This document shows, piece after piece, positions 34,778-44,480 of a DNA stretch of 64,000 nucleotides; position 1 is the first letter of the stretch, and each line of letters starts with the position of its first letter. Source of the stretch: an uncultured Steroidobacter sp. (lineage in GTDB: Bacteria > Pseudomonadota > Gammaproteobacteria > Steroidobacterales > Steroidobacteraceae); the NCBI RefSeq assembly GCF_937958065.1, contig NZ_CALFXI010000002.1:304483-368482 (forward strand), read 5' to 3'. The notes beneath the pieces were generated by a model. It was not told the origin of the DNA and made no database searches. It saw only the letters and a program-made list of their open reading frames with translations. The position numbers were made by a program, and so were the translations under genes.

Positions 34778-36949
34778 ATGCGGGCATTGAAGATCGCCGG
34801 GATCGTGGTCGGCGGCATCGTGGCACTGATCGTCGTGGTGCTGCTGGCGGTGGTGCTGTTCGTCGACCCGAACGATTATCGCGACGACATCGAACGCATC
34901 GTGGAGAGCAAGACCGGCCGGCAGCTGAGCCTGAGCGGCGATCTGCACCTGTCGATCTTCCCCTGGCTGGCGCTCGAGGCCGGTCCCGCCAGCCTGGGCG
35001 ACGCGCCGGGCTTCGGCGACGAGCCGTTCGTATCCATTCAGCAAGCGCGGGTCGGAGTGCGCCTGCTGCCGTTGATCCGCGGCAAGATCGAAGTCGGCAA
35101 TGTTCGCCTGGCGGGGGCCCGGATCCGCCTGATCACCGACGAGCAAGGTCGTAACAACTGGGCCGACCTGGGCGAGCAGAAAGAAGAGACCGCGCCCGCG
35201 CCTGCCGACGAGGCGCCGATGGAAGTGCCCACCATCGCGGGCCTGGAGATCGAGGACGCCGCGGTCACCCTGGAGAACCGTCAGGAGAAAACGCGCCAGG
35301 TGGTGCGTGATTTCAATCTGAAGACCGGTCGCCTCGCCTCGGGCGAGCCCTTCGAGCTCACCACCGAATTCGTGCTCGACCAGGAACCGTCGCTGTCCGC
35401 GAAAGTGCGTCTCGCGACCACGGTGACCGCGGATCTCGAAGCCAATGCGCATCGACTGGCGAAGCCGCAGATCGATGTCACGCTCACCGGCCAGGGCTAT
35501 CCGAAAGAAGGCATCCCGGTGCAGATCACCGCCAATGCGCTCAGCGCCGACGTCGCCAAGGAGCTGTATCGTCTCGAGGCACTGAACGTGACGACCAGCT
35601 GGAAGGGCGAAGGCTTCCCGAGCGCCGGCGTGCCGATCAGGCTGCAAGCGAAGGATTTCAACGCGAACCTCGCGGCGCAGACGCTGGAGCTCAGCGGCCT
35701 CGACGTGGATCTGGCCGGCGCTCATCTGACCGGCTCGCTCACCGGCAAGGAAATTCTCGATGCGCCGGCGCTGACCGGACCGCTCAAGCTCGACCAGGTC
35801 TCGCTGCGCACCTGGGCTCCGAAGCTCGGCGTATCGCTGCCCGCCACCACCGACCCGAAAGTGTTCGAGAAGCTGAGTTTCTCCGGCACCGTATCGATGA
35901 CTAAAACCAGCGCCGACGTGGGCGACATCGTGCTGCAGCTCGATGACACCATCGCCAAGGGCATGCTCGGGGTCGCCGACTTCGATTCCAAGGCACTGCG
36001 CTTCGATCTGAACGTCGATCGCATCGATGCCGATCGTTACCTGCCGCCGCCGGTGGAACAGCCCGCCAAGCCCGCTGCCGAAGCGCCACCGACACCGATT
36101 CCGGTGGAAACGTTGCGAGCATTGAACGCGCGCGGCCAGTTGCAGGTGGGCGAGGCGATCTTCTCCGGTATCAAGTTCACCAAGCTCAAGCTCGGCGTGA
36201 ACGCGCGTGACGGCAAGGTGCGCTTCCATCCTTCGCAGGCCTCGATGTACGGCGGCAATTACACCGGCGACATTGGTATCGACGCTACCAGCGATGTGGC
36301 ACGCATCACGCTCGATGAGCACATCAGCGGCGTCGACTTCGCGCCGTTGTTCAAGGATTTCTTCGAAACCGATCGCGTCTCCGGCAAGGGCAGCGCCAAT
36401 ATCAAGCTGACCGGCTCGGGCAAGAACACCGATGACGTGATGAAGACGCTGGACGGCACCGTCGATTTCAAAGTGGCCGACGGTGCGCTCGAAGGCGCGG
36501 ATCTCTGGTATGAGATCCGTCGGGCTCGCGCCGTGTTGAAGCAACAACCGATTCCGGAGCGTACCGGTCCGGCCCGTACCCCGTTCACGGCGCTGACGGG
36601 CAGCGGCGTGATGAAGAACGGCGTGCTGTCCAACAATGACTTGAACGTCGCCATGCAGTATCTGAAGGTGACCGGGCAGGGCACGGTCGACATTCCGGCC
36701 AGCACCCTCGATTATCGGTTGATTGCTGCGGTGCTGAAGATTCCGCGCGAAGGCGCCGATGTCGCGCAAATGCAGGACATGGTGGATGCGGAAATCCCGG
36801 TGAAGATCACCGGCTCGCTGACCGACCCGAAGGTGCGCCCCGATCTGGAGGGCTACCTGAAGAGCGAGCTCAAGCAGCGCGTCGAGAAGGAAAAGGGTAA
36901 GGTCGAGGAGAAGCTGAAGGACAAGCTGAAGGACCTGTTCAAGCGTTGA
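34778..36949 (+). CDS. AsmA-family protein
   Basis: This 723-residue protein has an N-terminal membrane segment (about residues 5-28) and a long periplasmic region. It has the AsmA N-terminal domain (SKTGRQLSLSGDLHLSIFPW) and the C-terminal AsmA_2 domain, where the LTGSGKNTDDVMKTLDGT segment is seen. AsmA-like proteins are bridge-type factors influencing outer-membrane lipid or protein assembly. AAGGAG lies directly before the ATG. The C-terminus is lysine-rich and helical (residues about 697-723). Confidence 0.9.
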   Translation: MRALKIAGIVVGGIVALIVVVLLAVVLFVDPNDYRDDIERIVESKTGRQLSLSGDLHLSIFPWLALEAGPASLGDAPGFGDEPFVSIQQARVGVRLLPLIRGKIEVGNVRLAGARIRLITDEQGRNNWADLGEQKEETAPAPADEAPMEVPTIAGLEIEDAAVTLENRQEKTRQVVRDFNLKTGRLASGEPFELTTEFVLDQEPSLSAKVRLATTVTADLEANAHRLAKPQIDVTLTGQGYPKEGIPVQITANALSADVAKELYRLEALNVTTSWKGEGFPSAGVPIRLQAKDFNANLAAQTLELSGLDVDLAGAHLTGSLTGKEILDAPALTGPLKLDQVSLRTWAPKLGVSLPATTDPKVFEKLSFSGTVSMTKTSADVGDIVLQLDDTIAKGMLGVADFDSKALRFDLNVDRIDADRYLPPPVEQPAKPAAEAPPTPIPVETLRALNARGQLQVGEAIFSGIKFTKLKLGVNARDGKVRFHPSQASMYGGNYTGDIGIDATSDVARITLDEHISGVDFAPLFKDFFETDRVSGKGSANIKLTGSGKNTDDVMKTLDGTVDFKVADGALEGADLWYEIRRARAVLKQQPIPERTGPARTPFTALTGSGVMKNGVLSNNDLNVAMQYLKVTGQGTVDIPASTLDYRLIAAVLKIPREGADVAQMQDMVDAEIPVKITGSLTDPKVRPDLEGYLKSELKQRVEKEKGKVEEKLKDKLKDLFKR

Positions 36950-36995
36950 AACCGAAGCGCCAGGGCCGACGACTTATGCCGTATGTGTCGCGCTC

Positions 36996-37607
36996 ATGTC
37001 CCCGGGTCGCTGGATGACAGCTCTGAAGTCAGGTTGGCCGCATCATCAGGCTCTGCTCGCAGCGGCGCTGCTCTCGTCAGCGCCCGCTGCAGGCGCGTTC
37101 AACATCGAGCATAGCGAAGCGCGTTACGCGGATAAGCACTTTCAGTATGAGCTGGTCGTCACGCTGGATGCGCCCATCGATCGGGTCGACGCGGTGCTGC
37201 GGGACTATGCCGACTATCCCTCGCTCAACCATCGCATCCTCAGCGCGAACGTGCTGGAACGGCCCGCGCCGGATGTGGTGATCCTCGAAACCAAGGTCGA
37301 AGTCTGCTTCGGCTGGTTCTGCCGCAATGTCACTCGCGTCGAGCGCGTGCGGGAATCCAAGTACGCGCTGGTGGCGGTCGCGGATCCCAAGCGCAGCGAC
37401 GTGAAATTCAGCGAGACGCGCAGCGAGTTGAGCCTCGAGCATCACGGCGCGACACGCGTGAAGTATGTGACTAATGTGGTCCCTGGCTTTTGGGTCCCCT
37501 CGGTCGGCGGGCGGCGCATGCTGCTGCGGACGCTGGAAAACGAGACCCGGGATCTTTTCATGAACGTGGAGCAAAAGGCCCAGGCGCCGCTGCCTCCCTC
37601 GCCTTGA
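36996..37607 (+). CDS. Exported START-like (SRPBCC superfamily) protein
   Basis: This 203-residue protein has a signal peptide ending near PAAGA, then a domain with the polyketide-cyclase/START-like pattern (LDAPIDRVDAVLRDYADYP, then a beta-rich region). Such domains bind hydrophobic ligands; the actual ligand here is unknown. Two cysteines in VCFGWFCRN could form a disulfide in the periplasm. An in-frame ATG at 37014 is an alternative start. It lies between AsmA and mutY on the same strand, 46 and 28 bp away. Confidence 0.75.
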   Translation: MSPGRWMTALKSGWPHHQALLAAALLSSAPAAGAFNIEHSEARYADKHFQYELVVTLDAPIDRVDAVLRDYADYPSLNHRILSANVLERPAPDVVILETKVEVCFGWFCRNVTRVERVRESKYALVAVADPKRSDVKFSETRSELSLEHHGATRVKYVTNVVPGFWVPSVGGRRMLLRTLENETRDLFMNVEQKAQAPLPPSP

Positions 37608-37635
37608 GCCACGCGCGGCTCGCAGCCGTGGCATC

Positions 37636-38787
37636 ATGTCGGCCATGCCCGCTGCCGCCAAGCCCGCTGTCCTCTCCAGCCAGTTGACTCTCTCGGATTC
37701 CACCGAGCGCCCGCGCGCCGGTGCTGCAGGCCCGAGTGGCGAGGAATTCGCCAGCGCGCTGCTCGCCTGGTTCGATGTCCACGGTCGCAAGCATCTGCCG
37801 TGGCAGCAGCAGATCACGCCGTACCGCGTGTGGATCTCCGAGATCATGTTGCAACAGACGCAGGTGGCCACGGTCATTCCCTACTACGAGCGCTTCATGC
37901 AGCGCTTTCCGGACGTGCGGGCCCTGGCTGCCGCGCCCGACGATGAAGTGCTGCATCTGTGGACTGGCCTGGGTTACTACGCCAGAGCGCGCAATCTGCT
38001 CAAGGCCGCGCGGGCCATCGTGGCCGACCATGGCGGTGAGTTCCCGGAAACGCTCGAAGCAGTGCAAGCCTTGCCGGGCATCGGCCGCTCGACCGCCGGC
38101 GCCATCCTCGCCATCTCGAAATCGCAGCGACATCCCATCCTCGACGGCAACGTGAAACGCGTGCTGACGCGCTGCTTCGGCATCGAAGGTTTTCCTGGCG
38201 AGAGTGCGGTGGAACGTAAGTTATGGTCCATCGCCGATGCCTGCACGCCGGCGCAACGAGTGGCGCACTACACGCAGGCCATCATGGACCTGGGCGCGAC
38301 GGTTTGTGTTCGATCGCGGCCGCTGTGCGCTGTGTGTCCCATGCACGAGCTGTGCGTCGCGCGGCGCGAAGGAACGCAAGCCGTCCTGCCGACGCCGAAG
38401 CCCCGCAAGGAGCGGTCCGAGCGCACTGCATACGCCGCGATCCTGCGACGAGCCGATGGCGCAGTGTTGCTGGAGCGTCGTCCGCCAATCGGGATCTGGG
38501 GCGGGCTGTGGACGTTTCCCCAGTTCGATGCGCGTGACGACGCAATCGCGTGGATGGAGCGGCACACCGGCGATTCATCGCTGGCAACTCGCGCACTGCC
38601 GCCGTACTCACATTCATTCACTCACTTCGATCTGACATTACAACCGCTCCTGGTGCGCAACGCGCGCGAGCAGCCGGCGATTGCTGACGCCGAGCGGTAT
38701 TGCTGGTATGACGTGAAATCACCCGCGAAGATCGGCCTGGCCAAACCGGCGGTCGATCTGATCCGCGGCCTCGCCGAGCAGGAGTAG
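37636..38787 (+). CDS. mutY: A/G-specific adenine glycosylase
   Basis: This 383-residue DNA repair enzyme removes adenine opposite 8-oxoguanine. It shows the catalytic Glu in SEIMLQQTQV, the helix-hairpin-helix LPGIGRSTAGAIL with the catalytic Asp in LDGNVKRVL, and the iron-sulfur cluster cysteines in a C-x6-C-x2-C-x5-C pattern. A C-terminal NUDIX-like domain for 8-oxoG recognition follows. An N-terminal extension of about 35 residues is Ala/Pro-rich. The gene is followed by yggX, a common pairing in Gammaproteobacteria. Confidence 0.96.
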   Translation: MSAMPAAAKPAVLSSQLTLSDSTERPRAGAAGPSGEEFASALLAWFDVHGRKHLPWQQQITPYRVWISEIMLQQTQVATVIPYYERFMQRFPDVRALAAAPDDEVLHLWTGLGYYARARNLLKAARAIVADHGGEFPETLEAVQALPGIGRSTAGAILAISKSQRHPILDGNVKRVLTRCFGIEGFPGESAVERKLWSIADACTPAQRVAHYTQAIMDLGATVCVRSRPLCAVCPMHELCVARREGTQAVLPTPKPRKERSERTAYAAILRRADGAVLLERRPPIGIWGGLWTFPQFDARDDAIAWMERHTGDSSLATRALPPYSHSFTHFDLTLQPLLVRNAREQPAIADAERYCWYDVKSPAKIGLAKPAVDLIRGLAEQE

Positions 38788-38852
38788 CGATGAGCGTGAT
38801 TGCCCCACAGGACGTGAGTCGCTCGCGATGCCTGAGCCGCGCGTTCGACGGC

Positions 38853-38858
38853 TATAAT
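38853..38858 (+). promoter_or_regulatory. Candidate -10 element before yggX
   Basis: A perfect TATAAT lies 25 bp before the yggX start, with GAGGAG as ribosome-binding site in between. No good -35 box is visible at the proper distance, so the promoter is weakly supported. It would allow yggX expression independent of mutY. Confidence 0.4.
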
Positions 38859-38883
38859 CCGCGCCGACGAGAGGAGAGCTGAC

Positions 38884-39156
38884 ATGGCCCGAATGGTGAA
38901 ATGTGTACTGCTGGGCGTCGAAGCCGAAGGGCTCGATTACGCGCCGTACCCCGGCGAGCTGGGGCAGCGCATTTACGAGAACGTCTCGAAGGAGGCGTGG
39001 CAGCGCTGGCTCAAACACCAGACCATGCTGCTCAACGAATATCGGCTCACGCCCATCGAGCCGAAGGCGCGCAAATTCCTGGTCGAGGAAATGGAGAAGT
39101 TCTTCTTCGGCGGCGGCTCGAAGAAGCCGGACGAGTTCGTGCCGGAAGGCGAGTAA
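38884..39156 (+). CDS. yggX: Probable Fe(2+)-trafficking protein
   Basis: This 90-residue protein matches the YggX family in length and sequence: a conserved cysteine in VKCVLLGVEAEGLD, the PYPGELGQRIYENVSKEAWQ segment and a C-terminal helix followed by a short acidic tail. The family protects iron-sulfur proteins under oxidative stress. It follows mutY, whose product contains a 4Fe-4S cluster. Its stop is directly adjacent to the stop of the convergent hybrid kinase gene. Confidence 0.96.
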   Translation: MARMVKCVLLGVEAEGLDYAPYPGELGQRIYENVSKEAWQRWLKHQTMLLNEYRLTPIEPKARKFLVEEMEKFFFGGGSKKPDEFVPEGE

Positions 39157-42100
39157 TCAGCCCGCCTTGCGCTGCCACTGCTTGTCGAGCACCGCACGCA
39201 TCTGTTCCGAGACGCGCTCGAACTCCGCGGAAATCATTTTAAGCTCTTCGCTCCAGTCGTTGCGGCCACCGGCTTTGGCGCGGGTTTCCACGTCGGCGGT
39301 CAGCAGTCCAAGCCGGTCCACGTGCAGATTGTTGGCGGCGCCTTTGAGCTTGTGAGCGGCGCGCGCCAGCTGATCGAGATCTTGACGATGCGCGGCGGCG
39401 CGCAGCTCCAGAATCGATTCCTCGCCGCTCATGATGAAGGCGTTGACCAGCTCGGCGGCGAATTCTTCGTCATCGCCCGCGATCTCCTGCAGCCGCGCCT
39501 GCAATGACTCGTCGAGATTGCGGCTCATCGATGCGATGACCGTGGGTTCCGTGTCCGAGGACACGCCGCTCATGAATCGATCCAGCACGTCCTGCAGACG
39601 CGAGATGTCGAGCGGCTTGGTGAGGTAATCATCCATGCCGGCTTCGAGACAGCGCTCCAGCGTGCCCATCATGGCGTTCGCGGTGAGCGCCACGATCGGC
39701 GTGCGACGTCCGGCGCCTTCGATCTGACGGATGCGTCGGGTGGCTTCCAGGCCATCCATCACCGGCATCTGCATGTCCATGAGAATGAAGCCGTAACTGT
39801 TGTGCTCGAAGGCATCGACGGCTTGTTTGCCGTCGCCGACCACGTGCACCTCGCAACCCAGTCGCTCCAGGAAGCGGCGTGCGACGCGCTGGTTGATGGC
39901 GTTGTCCTCGACCAGCAGGACGCGGCCCGAGTAGATGCGTTTGGCTTCGTTCGCCACCAGCGTGCCGCGAGTGATGATGGGCTGGCTGTGCATGTGCCAG
40001 TCCTCGGCCTCGCGGGACAGCGCACGCTTCAAACAATCCAGCAGCTCGCGAGTGCGCACCGGCTTGGTCAGGTACGCCGAGAAGCCGATATCGGCAAAGC
40101 GCTGCATGTCGCCGGACCGATCGAGCGACGTGAGCAGCATCAGGCGCGTCGGCGGAATGTCGCGCGCCTTCATGATCTGCTCGCCGAGCATGGAGCCGTC
40201 CATGTCGGGCATTTGATAGTCGAGCACGACCGCATCGAAGGCGCCGCGCCCCGCGCGCAGTATGGCCAGTGCTTCGTGAGCGTGCGAAGCCGTGATCACT
40301 TCGTAGCCGGCGTGAACCATCTGGCTCGACAGGACCCGACGGTTGGTTTCGTTGTCGTCCACCAGCAGGATGCGACGACCTTCCGGCGGCGCGGCTTGCT
40401 CGGGCTCCTCGTCGCCCAGGCCCGCCGGTTCTTCGACCGGCAACGTGAACCAGAACGTCGAGCCCTTGCCGACCTCACTCTGCGCGCCCGTCTGGCCGCC
40501 CATCATCTCGACCAGCTTGCGAACGATGGAGAGGCCGAGGCCGGTGCCGCCGAAGCGGCGCGTCGTCGACGAATCCGCCTGAATGAACGGCTGAAACAAT
40601 CTGTCGAGCGACTCGCGCGGAATGCCGATGCCGGTATCGCGCACTTCGAAGTGCAGCAACGCGCGGCCGTTCTGCCGACCCAGCAGGCAGACCTCCAGCA
40701 CCACTTCACCGGTCTGCGTGAACTTGATCGCGTTGCCGACCAGGTTGAGCAGACATTGACGGATGCGCTGCGGATCGCCGAGCACCCGCTCCGGCACTTC
40801 GGGTCGAACGTTGACCACCAGCTCCAGGCTCTTGGCGGCGGCCTGGAACGCCATGATGGAGCCGACGTCATCGACATTGGAGCGCAGGTCGAGCTCGATG
40901 CTTTCGATGTCGAGCTTGCCAGCTTCGATCTTCGAGAAGTCGAGGATATCGTTGAGAATGGTCAGCAGCGAGTCGGCGCTGGCGCGGATGGTTTCGGCGT
41001 AATCCCGCTGCACGCGATCCAGGCCGGTATCCAGCAACAAGCCGGTCATGCCGATGATGCCGTTCATCGGCGTGCGGATCTCGTGGCTCATCGTGGCCAG
41101 GAACGAGCTCTTGGCACGGCTGGCTTCTTCGGCTTCTTCGGTGGCGCGCTCCATCGCGACGCGCGCGGCACGCTCGTGCGAGATATCGTGAATCGAGCCA
41201 GCCAGCCACAGCGGGCGATCGTCACGATCGCGTTCGGCGGTGGCACGCGAGCGCACCCACAACCAATCGCCATCTTTCTTGCGCAGCCGATACTCGATGT
41301 CGTACGGGATGCGATGTTGCAGATGATCGCTCATCGCCTTGCCGACGATGGCGCCGTCATCGGGATGCACGAATGCTTCGGGGCGACCTTCGTCGTTGTG
41401 CTCGCTGCCGTCGTAGCCGAGCATCTTACGGAATTGCGGCGAGTGCCAGATCTCGCCGGTCTGCAGATTGAACTCGAACAGTGCGTCCTGAGTGCCGGAC
41501 ACGGCGCGCTGGAACCGTTCCTGCGCTTCCTTGATCTCGGTCGCCTGGCGTGAGATTTCTTCCTTCGCCGCTTCTTCCTTGGTGACGTCCCAATCGATGC
41601 CGAGCACGCTGATCGCCCAGCCATTGCCGTCACGAAGAATGCTGCCGTGAGTCTGCACGTGACGCACTTCGCCCTTCGCGTCGATCACCCGGTAACGCTG
41701 TGCGAAGAAGGTGCACTTGCTGCGAATGGTCTCGCGGAACATCTCCTGCCACGCCACCTGCTCGTCCGGATGCACGAATCGGCGGGAATACTCGGTGCCC
41801 TTGAGCTCGCGCACGCCGCCACAGCGCTGAATCATCGGACCGCCTTCGTCGATCACGAGCCAGTCCTGCGCGATGTTCCACTCCCACACCGACAGTCCGG
41901 CGGACTCGTTCGCCATGCGCATGCGCTCGACCATGCTGCGATTGTTCGTTTCGGCAGCCTCGGCGCGTTCCAGTGCGGCACGCAGCTCCGCGGTCTCGTT
42001 TCGGGATCGCAACGCCTCGGCCAGCGCCACCGTTTCCGCTTGCGTCTTCCGCATGTTCGCAGAGCCGAAGAACGCCGTGACGAAGATTGCAAACACGGCG

Positions 42101-42969
42101 ACCGCATGACTTTCGAGATAGGCCCACCAGCCCCCGTGATATGAGGAGAGGATGGGCGACACGAGCAAACACACCGCACTCACGAAACCGATCACACCAA
42201 CGTGCCAATGACGGTTCGAGGAGAGTGCGAGGATCACGGCCAGCACGTAACCGATGCCGATGATCGAGTCCTGCACGTTGACCAGGTCGGCCGCGAACAC
42301 CAGCGCGCAGATACCGAACAACCATGGCAACAGATTGCGACGATTACGCGGCGCACCGTCCAGTCCTTGGGTGATGAGCCGGCGGCGCTCTTCCTCGGGC
42401 AGCTCGATCACCGAGCGCAGGTAATGGCGCAGGCCAAATACGCCCAGCAACAGCAGCCCGACCAGAATGTAACCAAGCGCGCTGGAGGAAAGATAAGACT
42501 GACCGAAGAAGCGATAGATGGTCGCCTGTTCGCGCGCCATCGGCAGATCGATCAGCAGCGCGCCACCGGCCCGATCCGGCACCGCATAGAACAGGTGCGG
42601 CGTTCCCGCCAGCTCCTTGAAACTGACGAACGGCTGCTTGTCGTTGGAGCGCAGCGCCGCGACGGCCTGCGCGCCGATTTCGTCGCTGGGCTCAGCCTGC
42701 GCGCCGGCCAGCACGCCGGGAAAGTGCAGTGCAGTGAACGCCTGGTTGAACGTGTCCAGCGACTGTCCCGGGACAGCATGAGACAACAATGCCTCGCTGA
42801 GCGCGTAGGCCTTGGTAATGGCCACTTCCGTGCTGATGCTCTCCGCCACCACCTTTTTTTGTTGCAGCAACGGTGCGCCCGCGACGGCCAGTATCAGTAC
42901 CAGCACCAGAATCGCGACCACCGAGCTCTGTCCGGCGATGACTGCGAGCAGGTTTCTTGATTGTTTCAC
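39157..42969 (-). CDS. Multi-pass membrane hybrid histidine kinase with two receivers and HPt
   Basis: This 1270-residue protein has a first membrane segment near residues 12-32, a periplasmic sensor region of about 130 residues, then about five further membrane segments up to residue 310. A PAS domain pair (about 355-610) follows. The catalytic part has HisKA (TMSHEIRTPMNGIIGMTGLL), HATPase (GTGLGLSIVRKLVEMMGG), receiver 1 (VDDNETNRR, Asp in VLDYQMPDMDG), receiver 2 (VEDNAINQR, Asp in LMDMQMPVMDG) and HPt (RAAHKLKGAAN). The GTG at 42969, preceded by GGGAG, is taken as start; a TTG at 43035 would add 22 residues. From the HisKA domain onward it is very similar to the kinase at 31296. Confidence 0.9.
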   Translation of the reverse strand: MKQSRNLLAVIAGQSSVVAILVLVLILAVAGAPLLQQKKVVAESISTEVAITKAYALSEALLSHAVPGQSLDTFNQAFTALHFPGVLAGAQAEPSDEIGAQAVAALRSNDKQPFVSFKELAGTPHLFYAVPDRAGGALLIDLPMAREQATIYRFFGQSYLSSSALGYILVGLLLLGVFGLRHYLRSVIELPEEERRRLITQGLDGAPRNRRNLLPWLFGICALVFAADLVNVQDSIIGIGYVLAVILALSSNRHWHVGVIGFVSAVCLLVSPILSSYHGGWWAYLESHAVAVFAIFVTAFFGSANMRKTQAETVALAEALRSRNETAELRAALERAEAAETNNRSMVERMRMANESAGLSVWEWNIAQDWLVIDEGGPMIQRCGGVRELKGTEYSRRFVHPDEQVAWQEMFRETIRSKCTFFAQRYRVIDAKGEVRHVQTHGSILRDGNGWAISVLGIDWDVTKEEAAKEEISRQATEIKEAQERFQRAVSGTQDALFEFNLQTGEIWHSPQFRKMLGYDGSEHNDEGRPEAFVHPDDGAIVGKAMSDHLQHRIPYDIEYRLRKKDGDWLWVRSRATAERDRDDRPLWLAGSIHDISHERAARVAMERATEEAEEASRAKSSFLATMSHEIRTPMNGIIGMTGLLLDTGLDRVQRDYAETIRASADSLLTILNDILDFSKIEAGKLDIESIELDLRSNVDDVGSIMAFQAAAKSLELVVNVRPEVPERVLGDPQRIRQCLLNLVGNAIKFTQTGEVVLEVCLLGRQNGRALLHFEVRDTGIGIPRESLDRLFQPFIQADSSTTRRFGGTGLGLSIVRKLVEMMGGQTGAQSEVGKGSTFWFTLPVEEPAGLGDEEPEQAAPPEGRRILLVDDNETNRRVLSSQMVHAGYEVITASHAHEALAILRAGRGAFDAVVLDYQMPDMDGSMLGEQIMKARDIPPTRLMLLTSLDRSGDMQRFADIGFSAYLTKPVRTRELLDCLKRALSREAEDWHMHSQPIITRGTLVANEAKRIYSGRVLLVEDNAINQRVARRFLERLGCEVHVVGDGKQAVDAFEHNSYGFILMDMQMPVMDGLEATRRIRQIEGAGRRTPIVALTANAMMGTLERCLEAGMDDYLTKPLDISRLQDVLDRFMSGVSSDTEPTVIASMSRNLDESLQARLQEIAGDDEEFAAELVNAFIMSGEESILELRAAAHRQDLDQLARAAHKLKGAANNLHVDRLGLLTADVETRAKAGGRNDWSEELKMISAEFERVSEQMRAVLDKQWQRKAG

Positions 42970-43108
42970 CGCCACTCCCAGCGATGCGTGTCCTCCCGAA
43001 AGGCGCAGTACAGTCAGCGGGGAGCATTGCGGCAAGTACCAATGTCGCGTTATGACCGATAGGCAAAGGGATCGTCTGGATTTGTGACGCGACTCGCACT
43101 ACCCCGGC

Positions 43109-44416
43109 CTATCGGCCCAGGAAATCGGTGGTCAGGGCCAGCATCGCCCGCACGCCGGTGAGCAATCCCGCTTCGTCGAGATGGAACAGCGGCGAGTGAT
43201 TGAACGGCACCTTGGCCGGATCCTGGTCGCGCGGCGTGATGCCCACCCAGAAATACAGCGACGGGATCTGCGTGCCGAAAAAGGAGAAGTCGTCGGCGGT
43301 GGTCTGCAGGCCGATCTGTTGCACGTTGTCCTTGCCGACCAGTCGTTCGAACAGCGGCACGGCGCGTTGGGTCAGCTCGGCATCATTGACGACCGGAGGA
43401 ATGGACACTTCGCTGCGCATCTTCACTTCGGCCTTCGCGCCACTGGCTGCGGCGATGTTGCTGGCGGTGGTCTGCATACGTCGCACGATGTCGTCACGCA
43501 TACCGCGGTCGAAGGTGCGAACGGTGCCGATCATTTCCACCGAGTCGGGGATGATGTTGAAACGAATGCCGCCCTTGATGGCACCGACCGTGATGACCGC
43601 CGGCAAATGCGAGATATCGATCTGACGGGACACGATGGTCTGCAAGCCGCCGATGATCTGACCCGACACCGTGATGGGATCGACGCCGCCCCAGGGCCGC
43701 GAGCCGTGCGTCTGCGAACCGGTCACGACAATCGAGAATGCGTCGGATCCCGCCATGAGCGGGCCGGGCTTGTAACCGATCACGCCCGTATTGAGCGAGG
43801 CCATCAGATGCAGGCCGATCATCGCGTCCGGCCGGGCGATGTTGAACAGCCCTTGTTCGATCATCAGCTGCGCGCCGCCGCGCTCACCTTCCGGCGGCCC
43901 TTCCTCGGCCGGCTGGAACACGAACAGCACCTGGCCCGACAGGGAATCTTTCATCTTCGCGAGCACTTCAGCGACACCGAGCAGGATCGCAACGTGCCCA
44001 TCATGGCCGCAGGCGTGCATCACACCGACCTTCTCGCCGCGGAACTCGGTTGTGACCGTGGATTTGAACGGCAGATCGTTCTGCTCGGTCACCGGCAGGG
44101 CGTCCATGTCGGCACGCAGCGCGATGGTGCGCCCCGGCTTGCCGCCCTTCAGCAGCGCAGCCACGCCGGTGATGCCGATGCCGGTCTTCACTTCCAGGCC
44201 CATCGCTTTCAAACGTTTCGCGATGAAGTCCGCGGTCTTCACCTCCCGGTTACTCAGCTCGGGACTGGCATGCAGGTGGCGCCGCCATTCGATCACCTGC
44301 GGCTCGACCGCCTTTGCCGCTACATCCAACGGCGCTACGTCGGCGCCGGCGAGCACCGGGGCAGCCAAAGCCAGGGCGCCGGTGAGGATGGAATGGATCT
44401 TTACGGAACGATGCAT
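43109..44416 (-). CDS. Exported M20-family amidohydrolase/peptidase
   Basis: This 435-residue protein has a signal peptide (about 24 residues) followed by an M20D amidohydrolase fold. Metal ligands are visible in MHACGHDGH and QPAEEGPPEG, and the dimerisation domain contains GSQTHGSRPWGG. Relatives hydrolyse N-acyl amino acids or hippurate-like amides; the substrate here is unknown and a periplasmic site is inferred. The ATG at 44416 has GGAGG upstream. It is divergent from acetate kinase with 64 bp between starts. Confidence 0.9.
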   Translation of the reverse strand: MHRSVKIHSILTGALALAAPVLAGADVAPLDVAAKAVEPQVIEWRRHLHASPELSNREVKTADFIAKRLKAMGLEVKTGIGITGVAALLKGGKPGRTIALRADMDALPVTEQNDLPFKSTVTTEFRGEKVGVMHACGHDGHVAILLGVAEVLAKMKDSLSGQVLFVFQPAEEGPPEGERGGAQLMIEQGLFNIARPDAMIGLHLMASLNTGVIGYKPGPLMAGSDAFSIVVTGSQTHGSRPWGGVDPITVSGQIIGGLQTIVSRQIDISHLPAVITVGAIKGGIRFNIIPDSVEMIGTVRTFDRGMRDDIVRRMQTTASNIAAASGAKAEVKMRSEVSIPPVVNDAELTQRAVPLFERLVGKDNVQQIGLQTTADDFSFFGTQIPSLYFWVGITPRDQDPAKVPFNHSPLFHLDEAGLLTGVRAMLALTTDFLGR

Positions 44417-44480
44417 GCTGACCTCCGTTGACCTGGATGCAGTGTACAAGCGTGGCCCGGAGGGTGGTATTTTTCCCGTC

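Noticed and set aside
38790..38882. 30-codon frame between mutY and yggX
   Set aside because: It runs through the TATAAT and ribosome-binding site of yggX and has no sign of coding.
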